This document shows, one piece after another, positions 14,301 to 34,292 of a stretch of 64,000 nucleotides of DNA (the stretch's first letter is position 1; every line of letters begins with the position of its first letter). A program made the translations under genes and the position numbers. A model generated the notes under the pieces. The model worked only from the letters and a program-made list of their open reading frames with translations, made no database searches and had not been told where the DNA came from. This stretch comes from Balanoglossus misakiensis (lineage: Eukaryota; Hemichordata), in contig CM082598.2 in NCBI GenBank assembly GCA_040954595.2, forward strand, positions 372,001 through 436,000, given 5' to 3'.

Positions 14301-17300
14301 ATCTATTACCAAAAACAAGTAGTGTGTTTTCAGGCCATTTGTTAGGGAAAAAATACTTGCTGCCTCTGTTGCACTGTCTGGAGAAAAGTTGATATTTTAA
14401 TCTGTGAAATATGAGACAGTTTGAAATCATTCTGTTCTCACCAAGGACAATTTCATAGTGATGCTATTCACATTATGGTCAACTTTCGAACCGCTCTGAA
14501 TTCAGAGCAGTTTTGAAACTGTGTGTCATGCATACCAGTGCATCCACAAGATTAAACATTTATTAAATTGTTGTATCTCTAATGTTTGGTTCTAGTGTCT
14601 GCAAGCATAGTGTCACCTTTGACCTTTTGTGGTTGTAATTCACCAAATGAAAAGCACTGACACTAGGTGCCCTGGAGCTGTGACTGTCACACCAGGATGG
14701 CTTTGTTGGCAAATATGCAGAAATACCTGCAGAGAAAAATCACTGAGGCGTAACATGCCATGCACAGGTTGAGGGTCCGAGACAAGCCTTTTATATGTCA
14801 ACTCAAATGCTTCATTTGCTCCTTCAGGGCTGGGAATAATGTTTCTTGGGATGAAATTAGGCAGCAGCTGGAATACAGTTGTGGGAGACTTGATGGAATG
14901 CCTTTAAGGCACTCTGTACCTCGGGGACAAATATTTCAGAAAAGTAAAGTCTTTCAGATGTGTCAGCTCTGCCATTGGAGTGCTTACTGTCACCTTTCTT
15001 AAAAAGGCTCAAAATATTTGTCTCTCCACCTGTTCGCTTGACAAGTGGAAATAAATAATGATTGTCTTGGTCAAGCGAAGTATTTGGCTTCTTCTGACAC
15101 AAGATTGGCTCAAATGTCTTCTGGCTTCTACAGCAAATCGGCTTATGAGGTGAACACTTTCAGTGCATGGTCATTTGTTTGAACTATGATTAAATTCCAC
15201 TGCTATACTGTATACCGGGACCGTATATTTGCGATGTAAAACTTATTCTTGTACAATCCAGCAGATGTCGTGGTTCAGATTGCGCACTGAAATTTAGCAT
15301 GTCCAGTCTGGGACGAGTACTTCCAAAACTGCCTGTTCAGACTACTGGCTGTTGTTTTGTAAATAGCCATAATTTGCTGACATAATGGTACTCTGTGATA
15401 CCAGGATATTGATAAGAGTAACTGCTATTTCTGTATTATGCCCCTACGAATACATGAATAGATCTATAATGTATACTGGGCCAACATATTTTTAAAAAGT
15501 ACTTCCTACAAAAAAAACGAGGTATCATCAAAGAGATGCGCTTTGTAATACTTTAAGGTTAGTGAAGAGACATATGGCCTTTGTGTGTCATTTAATTGTC
15601 AGTTTTTGTGTATTCATTTTTTCTACATGATGCACACAGATGGTTTATGTTTCAGATGCATAATTACTGTTCATTCTGTTGTAATAGAATATTTCAAAAT
15701 AAGGTGGATAATTGGTTCTACTGGGTTTTATTTTATATTTTACAACAGCAGTGCAGAATTAGTGTAGGTAATGAAATAAAAAACTTGGTGCAGAAATTTA
15801 GTGGAGGAGTCATTGCAATTGAAGGATAATGAATTGTGACTTCGTCTGCCATTGGCTTGTTATACAAATGGTTCTGTATTAGTTACTGTACATCTAGACC
15901 ACAAAATGGCCGCAGGGTGTAACTAAAGATATGTCATGCTGGTTTGTTATTCTGATCACAAAATGAGACCATAGCTCCCCCCAAAGTATGCACTATTATA
16001 ATTCGTATTGGAGGCATAGAACTTTTTTGCTGGAAGCTGTGTGTATCAGGATTTTCTAATTATCAAGGTGCAGCAACCGCTAACCTATTTTGAATTGTTA
16101 GAGGTGACAGAAACGATGCAAGAGGCAAATGAGTGAATTTTTCATGAGTTAATTTAAATAAAAGCATGGCTATAGGATATGAGAATGCAGCCTTCATTAT
16201 TGTATTTTGAGTCCTGATGGATGAAGCCCATTGGGACTTAGATTGGACTCCACCCATGCGTGCATACGTGTGTTCTTGCATCCATCTTTCTGCCTGTCCC
16301 CAGACATTGTTATCTGTCGTGATGTCACTCGCAATTTCACCTGGTGTGTTTGTGGAATCTATTGGCACTGAACGATTGGCCAGAGCCCTTCAATATTCTG
16401 AAACAAGGCAGTGGAAAATTACAACACTGAGAGACACAAAAACCCTTCAGGAAAGAAAACAATTTAATCCCGTTGCCTGTCTATCACGAATGCTTTCAAG
16501 TGAAATCATCCCCTAACCATTTGCACGCGATTGTGAATCATGCCTGCCAAATTTCTGATAGTTTGAACGTTACTGAGTGATTACAGAGATCAGATCATGT
16601 CTATACATAAAATGGAGATGATGGCAATTATTAAGTGTATGCTTGTCACATTATTTCTTGTTTCTAAATTTCGATATTTAGATATTAATTATTTTATTAA
16701 AATATATTTTGTGTTAAATCAACTACAATGTCAGAACAAAAATGTCAGTTTACTGTTATAATTGTCCCTTACATTGGAAATTATAATGTGTTGAAAGAAT
16801 ATTTTTTAGTTAACAGAGGCCAGATGATTGACAAGTTGGTGTTTCTGGCATTTTGCCAGTACATCATGATTTCTTGATTACAAAATGGCTCATTCTGTAT
16901 ATTGGTATCCAGTATCCAGAACCTTTAGGCAAAATTCAGCCCTTGCTGCCATTACTGATATAGGCAGCCATAAACTTTAATTTGAGCTCATCAAATTTGT
17001 GTACTTCTCCAGGGAAAATTGACTGCGTGTTCCTGATCATATATTATTATCTCAAAACGTGAACAGGAAATAAATGCCATTTTAGGAATTTTCAAATTCT
17101 TACAATTATTTTTTTCATTTTAAAAATGTTGTGTGTGTTTGTGTGTTTTCCTCAAAGGACTGTTCCTTTACATGCACACACACACGTACATTAATCACCG
17201 TATCAACATCTGAATTTTGAAATGATAACAATTTATCTAGGATGAGCTGAGATTTTTTCATGTCACTTTTACTTTGCCATATTATACACCAAGCCAGCAA

Positions 17301-18121
17301 ATCAACAGCCTGCATACTTTATGATTAGTACTTTCATAATCTGAACACTTGCTTTACAGAATCAAGAATAATGTAAACTTTTGTGAAGCAAGTGTAGCCT
17401 TACATTTTCAACTCACATATTGCATTAAATGTAAATGAACATTGAGTTATCTTGAGAATGGTTGCGCCGTAATTGTCACTCAGGGTTCTAAGATCACATA
17501 TGATACGCATGGCTGCACAGAATTACACAAGTAAAGGTGATTTGTGTAACACATAACTGCTTATTTCAACATCTTGTATCACTGCTTCAATCTATATATC
17601 AGTTACAAACCAGGGTCCAGACAAAATGATGCTGTTATCAGAATATTGAAGGAATGCCTCTGCATAGATTGCCATCCAGAGAAAACTTGTTGTTTCTCGC
17701 AAATAGAATACTTTCTTCAAGAGAAAATCCTTGGAGACTTTTTACCATCTTGGTTGCCCCCTCAAGGAAGTAATTGTGTACAAGAAATTCTTAAATCTTG
17801 ATTTTTGAGATTTTGCCATGAATTGTTACCTGGGAAAGAATTTGTTTTAGGAGGTCAACTCTATACAATAAAATATTATCACTTTGCAGCAAAGGAGAAA
17901 TGCATTAATATTTTAGTGAAGTCTGTACACAGAAATGTATTATTTAGGAACTGTGTTATACAAGTCGTGTCGTGGAAATGAAAAATTCATCTGAGGCAAA
18001 GAAATTTGCCATAATTGTATCTTTAAGGATCGGTTTCCACACATTTTATAAATATTGAGAAAATGTTTCTTTTCCGAAAATATATGGTTTATCATCAATT
18101 CTGCTTAGAATGTTGTCAGGA

Positions 18122-18304
18122 TAAAGGGACTAAGTCTCTCTCTCGCTGCTCTTTTTTTCATTAATTATTTTTGATACAAGACACCATTTATGTTATTCTT
18201 CATGTGGATATATAGTGAATCAATGTTCGACCACGCACAACATCTATCCAACTTGTAGACATGAGAGAGTAAAAAACTTGCCAAAATGAATAATTGGTCT
18301 CTAG
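18122..18304. mobile_element. Foldback MITE, half copy 2 (left arm only)
   Basis: This matches the left arm of the element at 11003-11355, from TAAAGGGACTAAGTCTCTC through TTTGATACAAGACACC and ATATATAGTGAATCAATG to GCCAAAATGAATAATTGG, then stops near the centre of the palindrome. Several substitutions separate it from copy 1, so it looks older or from a different subfamily. Confidence 0.75.
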
Positions 18305-20045
18305 TTCACATCTGAATATTTTATACTTTTGGGCCGTTTTCTTGCATTATCGCTAAACATCTTGGCATTCATTAGACCAGATAAATCGAGATATGTTTTC
18401 AACCCTGGGAAAAGCTAATGTCCGTCAGATGGAAATTGGAATGTTAGGAGAAGTATAAATGTGGAATAGAACAAATAGTGCCAGTCATAAATCTACTGGA
18501 TTTTCGGAGTTCACAAAAAGCTTCTGGAAACCGATAAACTGTCCAGTGAAACACTGCTGTGGTAAATCTCTGAATGTTGGGTCAGGGCAGTATCTGCCAC
18601 TTCATTTGTGTGTGAGAAACATGAAAAGGTTATTACACCCAGGTCCTTTGTGCGTTGCCAAGGTAACAGCATATTCAGCTTTGCCTTATTTGGATGCGTG
18701 TACTATACACAGTATGGTGCTGTAAATCTTCACACTGCATCATACCTAGTCTTGGTATGCAAATCATTGTGAGTCATAATCTAATGTATGTACAGGGAGA
18801 GATTCTAAAAAAATAGGAAAAGTTCTTTAAGTGTTCTTTGCTTTACTCCGTATCTGTAGATTTATTTGTTTTTGTTCTGAAAATAACTGTACATATAAGC
18901 AAAGAGTTGTGTTCATCCTCGTGCCCTCTAATCCCATATGACGTGCTACTGACTCGACAAACTTGTGGGTGAGATAATTAACATTAGCCAAATAATATAA
19001 ATATTTCAAAATGCCTTAAAAGGTTGTTGATACATGCATATATAGGACCAAGATACTTTAAATATTTATCGAAAGTCACAAATTATAATTAAAGACCACA
19101 AATCCAGGGTAGAATTTCAGCTCTGTCACATAATGTCCAGGGAACGGTCTATTTCTCCAACAACATGGAGAGGTCATTAATCTTGTAAATTGCTTGTTGA
19201 AATTTTTATCAGGCAACCCAGTCTCTTGGCACAAGCCATGTCAAAAACCAAAGACTACAAATTTTAATAAATATCACTTCATTCACAGAGTCAATGCCAT
19301 GAATAATGATTTCACCATAACCATATTCTCCTCACAGTTGGGGACATGAGTCTAAGATATATTTTTTTGTTTACTGAGAAATACATTCATAGTTGTGTGA
19401 CCAATGTCCCCTTGCTAGTATATGTACTCATAAAACTTCACTCGAATCAATCAGTGTACATTTCAGCTAGCTATAGTTAGAAGATGTATTTGGTGTGTTT
19501 GACCTGAAAGAAATATGTGCATCAGGAAATATGAACAATGTGTAAATCCATGAATATTTTGATACCCTGCTGTCTGCAGTGACATTTCTTTTACCCTCAT
19601 CAATATCAACCTTGCCACTAATCTCCTACAAAAGTCTATAATAATTCATAGGTCAAATATTTAGTATTTACACAAAAGTCACTTCTTACAGTACAGTGTA
19701 AAACAATACAGTACAGTACAATACAGTATTATACAGTGTTGTCTTGATGAAAATATGTTGGTAATTGTAAATTATTGTGGATAATGTGTGGCTCAAATAT
19801 CATGAACTGGTCATATCCTACTGGAAAATTGCACTCTTTACTTCAAGTAATCCTTGAAAACCTTGGAAAAACTCCGGAAAAGTCCTTGAATTTCGAATGA
19901 TTTTGACCCGATGAACCAGATGGGAAAGATATCCAATATCTTTCTCAGTAGAAGGTTCAATGTACTACATAGGTGACCGGATTTGTCCCGCAATCTTAAT
20001 GCAAGTATCTTAATACAAGCCATTCAGAATTATGATTACTCGAGT

Positions 20046-20059
20046 GTTGCTATAGCAAC
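20046..20059. promoter_or_regulatory. Palindromic X-box-like motif (RFX site candidate)
   Basis: GTTGCTATAGCAAC is a perfect 14-bp palindrome fitting the RFX X-box pattern (GTNRCY, short spacer, RGYAAC). It lies in the inferred PDE3 intron 1. Function is inference only; a single motif of this length can occur by chance. Confidence 0.3.
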
Positions 20060-23000
20060 AGCTTTTCGAAGGAAAATACTATATTCACAAAGCATATGGA
20101 AGGATTTGATCAGCAGGTGTGCATAGCTACGGATATTACCTTTAGGAAATAAAAATGTTGAAAGCATTGGCATGATGAAGAACTGTTACAATGAATTTTT
20201 GTGCTTAGCAGGAGTTCCTTTATCAGTGGTTGGGTCCAGTGCCATTAAAACGTTGCTGTCTTGTATCGTGTGTTGTGGGAATTCCATCTAGGGATAATCC
20301 ATGTGACTTTAACGCATGCATTGACTCTAATTGAAGCAATTTTCCCAGTGTGATACTGCCCACACTCTGCCATGTCAGCTTTGTTGGTGACTTCAGACTA
20401 CTTGTGTTACTCACAAACCTGCACGTGTGCTGGAGATTCTTCAAGCCCTTGCCTTCATCACTTTGACAAACAGATAGACTATTTAGATGGTGTTTCTGGT
20501 AATTGTTTTGTCATTTCTTCTATCTCAATCATACCAACAAAATATTGGCCCATGGTGCTGCAGTCAAGTTTCGTGATTTTTTAAACCAAAATTTATCACA
20601 ATTTGTCAAATGCAACTTTAGGTCTCATTCTGTCGTATACGTTAGAAATTTGATGAGAAATCTGAGGTAATACTAAAAGGATGTGGGCATTCTTTAGTCG
20701 AATCTTTGCCCATAATTGACAGTTTGGAGATTACTTTGAGTCAAGTAACTTGTAGCATTCGTGTTTATTCTGATAAGGACACAAATAGAAGCATTCAGTG
20801 TGCGAAGCAAGCAAATGGAAAATAAATTAGGTTAGGAGAGAGATATATCCCACAATAATTCAATGTAGGAATTGAATTATGTATGATCCGCAAGCCTAAG
20901 TATATTCCGACTCTGTTAATGACTCAGAAATTATAAAAATGTCTCCTGTCAAGCATGTTATCAAGGTAGCCATGTCTGACGGTGATATTCCACCCGTTTT
21001 GTGGAAAACCTTTGACTTTCATGACAGGAAGATGTTATAAAAGGAAGTAACTCGATGCTTGTTTCATATTTTTTCTGCCAATATTTCTTCCTGGTAGAGA
21101 GTATGTACTTCATGGTGGTTCTGATTTGACAGAATTCAGTCATTTGCAGATGGTAGAATTAACGAGGTCCCTATCTGAGTTAAGACCGATCCAGTTATAT
21201 TGGACTACCAAATGAGAGGTATAGATTGCATATGGATAGATTGATTCCTCCAATAACGGTGACTGGAAGTGCGTCTATTGGAAATGTTCATCCATATGCA
21301 TGGATAGAGTGATTGCTTAAAATTCTAGGTATTCCATGATTAATACCAAATCAGATTCACTCAGTTAAGAAACAGGCAATTCCCGTCGGCTGGAAACCTT
21401 ACTAGAGCAAGATAGACTGATTGTTGAAATGCAGGCTTGCATTTGATATTAACTATTGGCTGGGCTGTCTTTAACATGCAACTGTCATGAAAGATGTATG
21501 CTTAATGATGGTACCAGGGTTCCATCATGTACTTTAACAAAGTTATGTGACTGTCAAACACTTGGATTTTATCCCTTCACTGATTTTACTAAATTAAATT
21601 GGCAATTATTGTGAGTTTGACAAGCTATCACAGTTTCCAATGCAATAACAGTCACCTTGCCAGCAGTATTATATCATACACCAAAGTCTCAATTTAATAG
21701 GTAAACTTCTATTAATAAATGCTGTTATACTCATGCAACCAGCTACCTGAGTAAATAACACATCTCTGTGGCTGAATGTAGTAAAACTCTGTATAATGTC
21801 TTAAAGCCACATTGAAGAATAAATGGTCTGTTTCTGTAATTGCATCCAGCTAAACTGAAAGAGGATTGAGTCAATATTACCAGCACATTGTGTATTTCAA
21901 ATTAAGCAAAAAAGCGATGCAACTATCTCTAATTGTTAGACTGTATCAGATAGTCATGTCTTCCTGATTGTCATTCAAGTCTAGCAGAGTGTAGAGATTT
22001 AAAGAGAGACACCTTCCCTACTCATTCAACTCAACAATCAAAACTAAACATGAAAAGACCAGGAGTAAAAAAACGCAAGTAGTCTTTAATTAATGAACAC
22101 TTCAAGGACAAGTAATTAAATAGATCTGTTTTATTTTAAACAGATTCCCAGGGTTCAGAAGTATTCATCCCTTGAGATACATCAATCATGGGTTACATAA
22201 CACAGCAATTATGTTGTTTAAAACAAACTCATTTGAATGTTGTAGATAGTAATTAAGTGTCATCTCCAGGCTATGAATGTCATTTCCATCTCTGCTACGT
22301 GTCATCCAACATGACCTCATTTTGCATCAAAATAACTGCAAAACTCGGCCAATCAGCAATCATCTTAAGATTACATCATCAGCAGCAGCACATTGCTGTG
22401 ATGAAAATAAAGACTGCTGAAGCTTTTATCAAATTTGCGAGAATATGAACGTAATTTCTATGTACGTTCTCTGTGTGCTATCTCTGTGGTGCATTAGTTA
22501 TTTCAATTCACGATGCAGTGTATTTTTCTGTTCTTTCTCTGGCTGTGCTCTTGGAAGTACTCTAGTGGCATCCACCGCACCAACTCATTGTAAATGTTAG
22601 CGGGGTTCTCCCATCATTTCACATGCAGAGTTCGATCCCCATCGACATTGAAAGTAGTTTGATACGGAATGAGAAAGAGTAATGTTTAATGGTCCAGTCC
22701 TGATCCGTGATCACAAACCACAGCATCAAAACACCGGAATATGCAATCCCAGTGTACAGAATCTTTTATCCATATCACAGAGTCTCAGACCTGATTTCTA
22801 TCACTAAACACTGTGTGCTGTACCTAGTATTCAACAGACAAAAAAACAAACAGCAAAAGAGACTCTTTGTTTATTATTGCGGTATTCACAGACTTTTTAA
22901 ACCAGTTGCTTGATTGTAGGTAATTAGAGAAATCTACATTTGTTGGGTTTCTAGATATTACTTCTCAATTAAAATGCAAAATTAACACAGCTACACATTA

Positions 23001-23166
23001 TTCTGTCGAAAATTAGTTTCAGAGATGAATTGTGATTTTCAAAGCATCTCAATAAATAAAACGAGTTTGTCCCCAAATTTTAATTAGGATAGTATACCAC
23101 ATGTATGAATCTCAATTTACAATGCGAGATTGTTAAATTTCCTTTTCTGTGTTTTTATTTCCACAG

Positions 23167-29336
<6,170 letters not shown>

Positions 29337-32300
29337 TCTCTGTGAGAAGTATTATGATTGGTTGACATTGGAGGCACCATGTTTGGTGCAGTTGTGAAGC
29401 TTCTTAAGCCACTTTATTGGCTGAGCAACATGAATCTCATTGAAAATTCAATTTCCTCCAGTATTAGAAACTTTGAATAGTGAGAACCGTTGGATTCCCT
29501 GGACTATAAATAGTATTGTATATTTTTAAATGTGACAGCTTCATGTCTTATCTGTGAGACTTGATATGGAAGCTCATGCTAGAAGTGGCCAATCAAACTC
29601 TAGCTTTCATGTATGTGGGAGCAGGTGATTGTCTTTTAATGAACCGTGATTGGCTGAATGACATTTGCGAGAATGCAATGATGTTTTTTTATTATTGCGA
29701 GTTAAAATGTGTTGGAAAAAAAAAATGAAAGTAATTGCACATTTGGGTAGACAAGCTTTAATTATACATGGAAATCACAAACCTCATGTTTCGCTATATT
29801 TTGGTATTATTCTTTTGTTCTGGAAGATTGCTTTCATATCACACAGATTTGTGATTTCTATCTGGCAGTTAACATCAGCAAACTCTTTTCTTCAGCAAAA
29901 CAAATGCATATCAGGGTTAGAAACAATTGTTCATAAGAGTTACTTTCTAAAACTTAGTTTTTAATACTATAGAACACTTTGTTTCTTGTAACATTACATT
30001 TCAACACACCTTGCAACTATGTTTCACTTTTCTCTTTGTTGCAGTCACCTTGACAACAAGGATATGCCAAAATATAGTGAACAGGGGTCAGAGAGCTTGA
30101 AACGATAGCTATAGATAGTGGACTTTTTAAAGTGTAGTGACTATTTTTAGAAAAAAAAAAAAACTTGTCATGACAAATGCTGCTCATGGATAACTGCACC
30201 GTTCCTGGTCCTAGCATTGTATATATAATATGAATGTCCTTCTATCTTTATCAGGTCACAGTATTTGCGTATGTGTCATGTGATCTCATTCATCATAAAT
30301 GCATCTGGCATAACCAATCGCATTTGTATATCGACACCTTGTTTGCATAAATTGATGCAACTATATCCTGGTACATAAATCAAGGCACTTATTCCTGCTG
30401 GGTAGTCACCATTATTGTTATTATTGTACAGGGGAAAAATTTTATTTCCTGCTGATCAATTTTTTTGTTAAGAGGGATGCATTTCATTGTCTTCCCCGGG
30501 GTTACCTGCTATGCAAATTTAATTTTCTGCTTTGATTATTTCATGCCATCACCCGTCCCATGCTGTCTCCCCTATTTTCAATAATGGTAAAACCCAAGAC
30601 CTCATGTTTTACTTGACCCCACCCAAAAATATCAGATGTAGTATGTTGTTTCTTTTGTTTTTATCAGGGATAACTTTTAAATCAAAATTGTGAAAGGAAT
30701 AATTTGCAATTTAATGTCATAGAACCTTCTAATGCATATAGAAGTGTGATACAAGTTTTACTTATTTATATTGAATTATATATTTATTCCATAGGTAAAT
30801 TTTCATGGCTGAATTGATAACCTTTATTTCCATTCAGAAACAAGAATGTATTCATAGATTTTTAGTTTTAATGTCCTTTTTTCATATTTAAATTATTGTC
30901 TCATGTCCATATCTTCTGATCATATATCAAATTTCACAAGTCAAATTCCTGATTTTACATTAATATACAGACTCAAAACAGACACAAAAAGTAATGACTC
31001 ATTTTCAATCGTAAACATTCATGTGTCTCGTATTATGCATTATGAAATGTTTCCCACCAAAATTCATAACAGTCCACATTGTGTGGGTGTGCTCAAAGTT
31101 GCCAGTTCATTTTACATTTGCCAAAGAAAGTATTGTACACTTATGGGGAAAGACATCAAATATGAGTAGAATGATGCACTTTTCATTGAGTAGAGAAAAA
31201 CATCCTTGTGAGAAACGATATTCAATATTGTATTGGCTCTTCACTTGTGTAAATCTTGATGCATAATTCATTTCGATGATTCAATATTGCAGTAGTCTGG
31301 TCCCCTGTCACATTCTCGTCTCTGACTGTTCTTCAAGAAAAGGGTCAATTATGAATAATGGAAGACAGTTATCCCTCTCAAGCTATGGTCAGCAGGATGA
31401 CTGAATCCAAGGGCCACTGAGGCAGCCTGGTTGTTTTGTGCAGAAACAGATTCAATCCAACTACAGCAAGTGAGCTCAGGAACAAATCAAGTCTAGTTGA
31501 GTATGATAGTGAGCCTTTTTTGTTCAACTTTGTCAAAGCATATTATCATTGGTAAATGAACTCCAATAGGTAGTGCCATGTCAGAAATGTTTCACCCAAT
31601 CACCATGCTTGTATTTATTGTCCAATGAGAGCCATGTTTACAATGACCAATACCTGACCCTGATACCTGACAGTGGATCATCTCTGTAGCAGAAGTGGGG
31701 ATCAGACTAATAAGGCAGTAGCTGTCTTTGCATTTCTGACATATCTAAAATTTGGAACATGAAGAAGATTCGCAAAAGAAGAAATCAGTAGAGTTAAATG
31801 ATGAGAATTATAGTATATTATTTTTGTTGTGAATACAAGTGGCCATGTCATGTATGTGAAGTATGCCCCAGGGTTCTGAATATTTGAAGACACTTCTTAT
31901 CAGGGGTGGGGGGGGGGGGTGCACATTACAAAAAAGTGACTGGCCTTCAACCATCCTTTTCAAAGCCTTTTTTATTGTTGTGTAAATCATAGCACGTGGC
32001 TTAGTGAAATTCTAACCTTTTTCACAAGCTGCACTTGCTGTAACTTTTCAATATGTTTTCAGTATTTATGTTTTGTGTATCTTCTGCAGTTTGTTGTTCA
32101 AATTCATTTTGCGAGGAGAGCACTGAAAGATGGCTGATCAAGGAATTGTTGAATTGTAACAGACCACTGTTGGCTGGAAAATATCAGATTTGTAACTTCT
32201 TCAAAGAAAAGCTAACATTTGGTTGAAGTGATCATTTTTATGAGTGTTCAGATTTTTTGATAAATAGATATAAGCAAAGTACTACTTTCTCGAGTGAAGG

Positions 32301-33540
32301 AATGAATCTGTATATGACAAGTTTGAATTGAAGTGTCAATAACAGTATTTGCGTAAATGCCATGACAACAACCAATCAGAAGTATGGTAATTGGGGCATA
32401 TGTAAATCACTCCAGATGGGAATTTTTCTTGGCGAATCATGTAAGTGGATATGATCAGTCAAGAATTAAGATTTGATGCAAGTCAGAAATACATACAATA
32501 TTATTTCTCAGCGGTGTTTTTGACAACATGCTGGTTCCCCTTGGTTCTAATTGCAAAACAAAATTTGTTGTTATGATCCTTGTTTTTGAAAAGTTCATAA
32601 TATTTTGCTGTTTTTCATATACTGATATAGGCCATTTTCTCAACATTACAATGTGATTTTACTGTGGTCATGGGTACTATCACTTTTATAAATTTACAGC
32701 ATCACTGTATAAAAAGCACATTACAAATTTAGCTGTAACCACCACATTAGTTAATGGTATGGTCTGCCTTTTTAACAAAACAAAGGGATGTTCTATGTTA
32801 TGAATATTCTTGGGATGTGATAACAAAAGTATTTGAGTCCCACTAATGTAGATAAACTGGTGTATTGCTTTGTCCAATTAATTTTCTCTGTAAATTAATG
32901 CTCATTTGATTTGATGAATAAAAGATGCATATTCATCAAAGATAGAGATTGCAAGAGAGAATATGAGAGGGAGAGAGAGACAGGGGGAGATGGAAAAAGT
33001 AACCTTCCAGAGGTCAGCGTAAAGTCAATACAGCGTGTACTGTGGTTGAAAGAACTTCACTAATGTTTTGGCCCACACATTCATTGGACATTTTATACAG
33101 TCTTTGGATATTATGGTTTCCATGGTTGATTGGTTTATTTGAATGATTACAAGGCCATGATTGTCTGTTTCGTGCATGAATGCAGCTGGGCAGCTGGCTA
33201 CTATTGATTATGCCCAGTCTATGCTACGGTTGGCTACTTTGTTCATTCTAAGAATGATCTAATTTCAGGGATTTGTGGATGAATTGTAATGTTTATAAAC
33301 AAACAAACGCGGCGCGACAACCCCTTCACTTTAAACAAATGATCTCTGACGCCATTGGTGACAATCATTATTGAATTTTGCCTGCTCCCTGTTTTGGCTT
33401 CACATTGATATTCAGAGAGCGTTACATGTCGACAGCAAATACATTTTTGAGAAAAAAAACGATGGAGTCAAAGACAAATAACGTCAGTGAAGATTAAAGC
33501 TAAACATGAAAATAAACACTTTGTGTTAATTCACTTACAG
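29337..33540. other. PDE3 3' UTR and intergenic DNA; no gene recognised
   Basis: After the PDE3 stop the sequence is AT-rich, with no exon I can support. A clear AATAAA lies at 32917-32922. If used, it gives a 3' UTR of about 3.6 kb, but earlier variant signals could be used instead. A G-run occurs near 31907-31918. The 33291-33320 stretch holds a dispersed repeat word that recurs inverted near 59875-59905. Confidence 0.5.
32917..32922 (+). other. Candidate polyadenylation signal for PDE3
   Basis: AATAAA in + orientation, the first canonical hexamer I noticed downstream of the PDE3 stop at 29336. The long distance makes the assignment uncertain. Confidence 0.3.
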
Positions 33541-33688
33541 AGCTGGTCTATTGGATACGGAGACAACTCTCAAGGTGACAATGTACCTGTCCGAGGAAGA
33601 TAGCTATCTGCCCTGGAAAGCTGCATCCCGTGGTTTTGAATATCTTTGTAACAGACTGTTTTTAACAGACTATTATGGAAGGTTTGAG
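33541..33688 (+). pseudogene. Orphan exon of an M1-family aminopeptidase (gene fragment)
   Basis: A 148-bp open segment is bounded by an acceptor-like CACTTACAG and a donor GTATAG. It translates from 33542 as AGLLDTETTLKVTMYLSEED, followed by SYLPWKAASRGFEYL and FLTDYYGRFE. The words YLSxEDxYLPWKAA and the Tyr-Gly ending match the C-terminal (ERAP1_C-like) helical domain of aminopeptidase N/glutamyl aminopeptidase-type M1 enzymes. I find no zinc-binding HExxH exon or other aminopeptidase exon in the window, and the genes on both sides are complete and unrelated. It is most likely a duplicated or transposed exon remnant, although its frame and splice sites are intact. It could instead be a distal exon of a gene with very long introns. 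Confidence 0.65.
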
Positions 33689-33721
33689 GTATAGTGCATC
33701 TTTCAGATAATTGTAGTGCGC

Positions 33722-33840
33722 GTGTTTGTATGTATGTATGTATGTATGTATGTACCGGTATGTATGTATGTATGTATGTATGTATGTATGTCTGTCTCTC
33801 TGCCTGTCAGCTGTCTGCCTGTCTGGCGCCTGTCTGTATT
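33722..33840. repeat. Microsatellite (TGTA)n / (TCTG)n
   Basis: About sixteen TGTA units are interrupted once by TGTACCGGTA, then pass into TCTG/CCTGTCTG repeats. This makes long Met-Tyr-Val-Cys open frames that are not genes. Confidence 0.9.
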
Positions 33841-34292
33841 CTTGTATGTATCCTGTTCATACGGTAGCGACAGCAAAGCAAGATGCAAGTACGCCCTCTG
33901 CAGGTGTGATGCCACAGCAGCTAGATGCTTTGCTTGCAACCTCAACACCTACAACCCTGGTTACTATCTCTACCCGAGGTGGCGTTGTTGGTTTGCGAAA
34001 TAAATCTCTGAAAAACTGAGTGGGTCAATCTCCTTAAAGATACCAGTGTTTCCAGATGCATATCTGAGAGTGTGTGTGTGTGGATGCAGCCAAACAACAA
34101 ATACTTCCAAGATATGAATTTCATTTATTTTATCATCAAACATTTAAAAGACAAAAAAGAATATTTTGATTTCGTAGAGTTTGTGTAGACATGTCAGTTA
34201 TAGAAATATGGTTTGACATGTGACAAAAATTACTTTTAATCAAAAGGTTTCACATGTGAAGATGACCGACTCAAGTCAATAAAAGTCATGAT
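33841..34292. other. Intergenic stretch between the aminopeptidase exon and the TSR receptor 3' end
   Basis: A GC-richer segment (33870-34018) stays open in one frame for about 50 codons and ends NKSLKN-stop. I recognise no family and do not call it a gene. The remainder is AT-rich and contains the polyadenylation signal of the - strand gene. Confidence 0.4.
34124..34129 (-). other. Polyadenylation signal of the TSR receptor gene
   Basis: TTTATT on + reads AATAAA on the - strand, about 165 nt past the stop codon at 34293. This gives a short, ordinary 3' UTR. Confidence 0.55.

Larger units (their letters stand above)
1..23166 (+). other. No coding exon seen; probable first intron of the PDE3 gene
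   Basis: I see no exon with recognisable protein similarity on either strand in these 23 kb; the open frames are short and of random composition. The first supported exon downstream (23167) starts at a clear pyrimidine-rich CAG acceptor in the middle of the PDE3 coding region, so the missing first exon, with the start codon and membrane segments, must lie upstream of the window. This stretch is therefore inferred to be the 3' part of intron 1. It contains a TA-flanked MITE (about 237-405), a full-length foldback MITE (about 11003-11355), a half copy of the same family (about 18122-18304) and a palindromic X-box-like site (20046-20059). A nested small gene, ncRNA or enhancer cannot be excluded by reading alone. 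Confidence 0.6.

Noticed and set aside
33716-34019. 97-codon frame starting with repeated Met-Tyr-Val-Cys
   Set aside because: The first half is the (TGTA)n microsatellite. The second half has no family match, so only the repeat is annotated.
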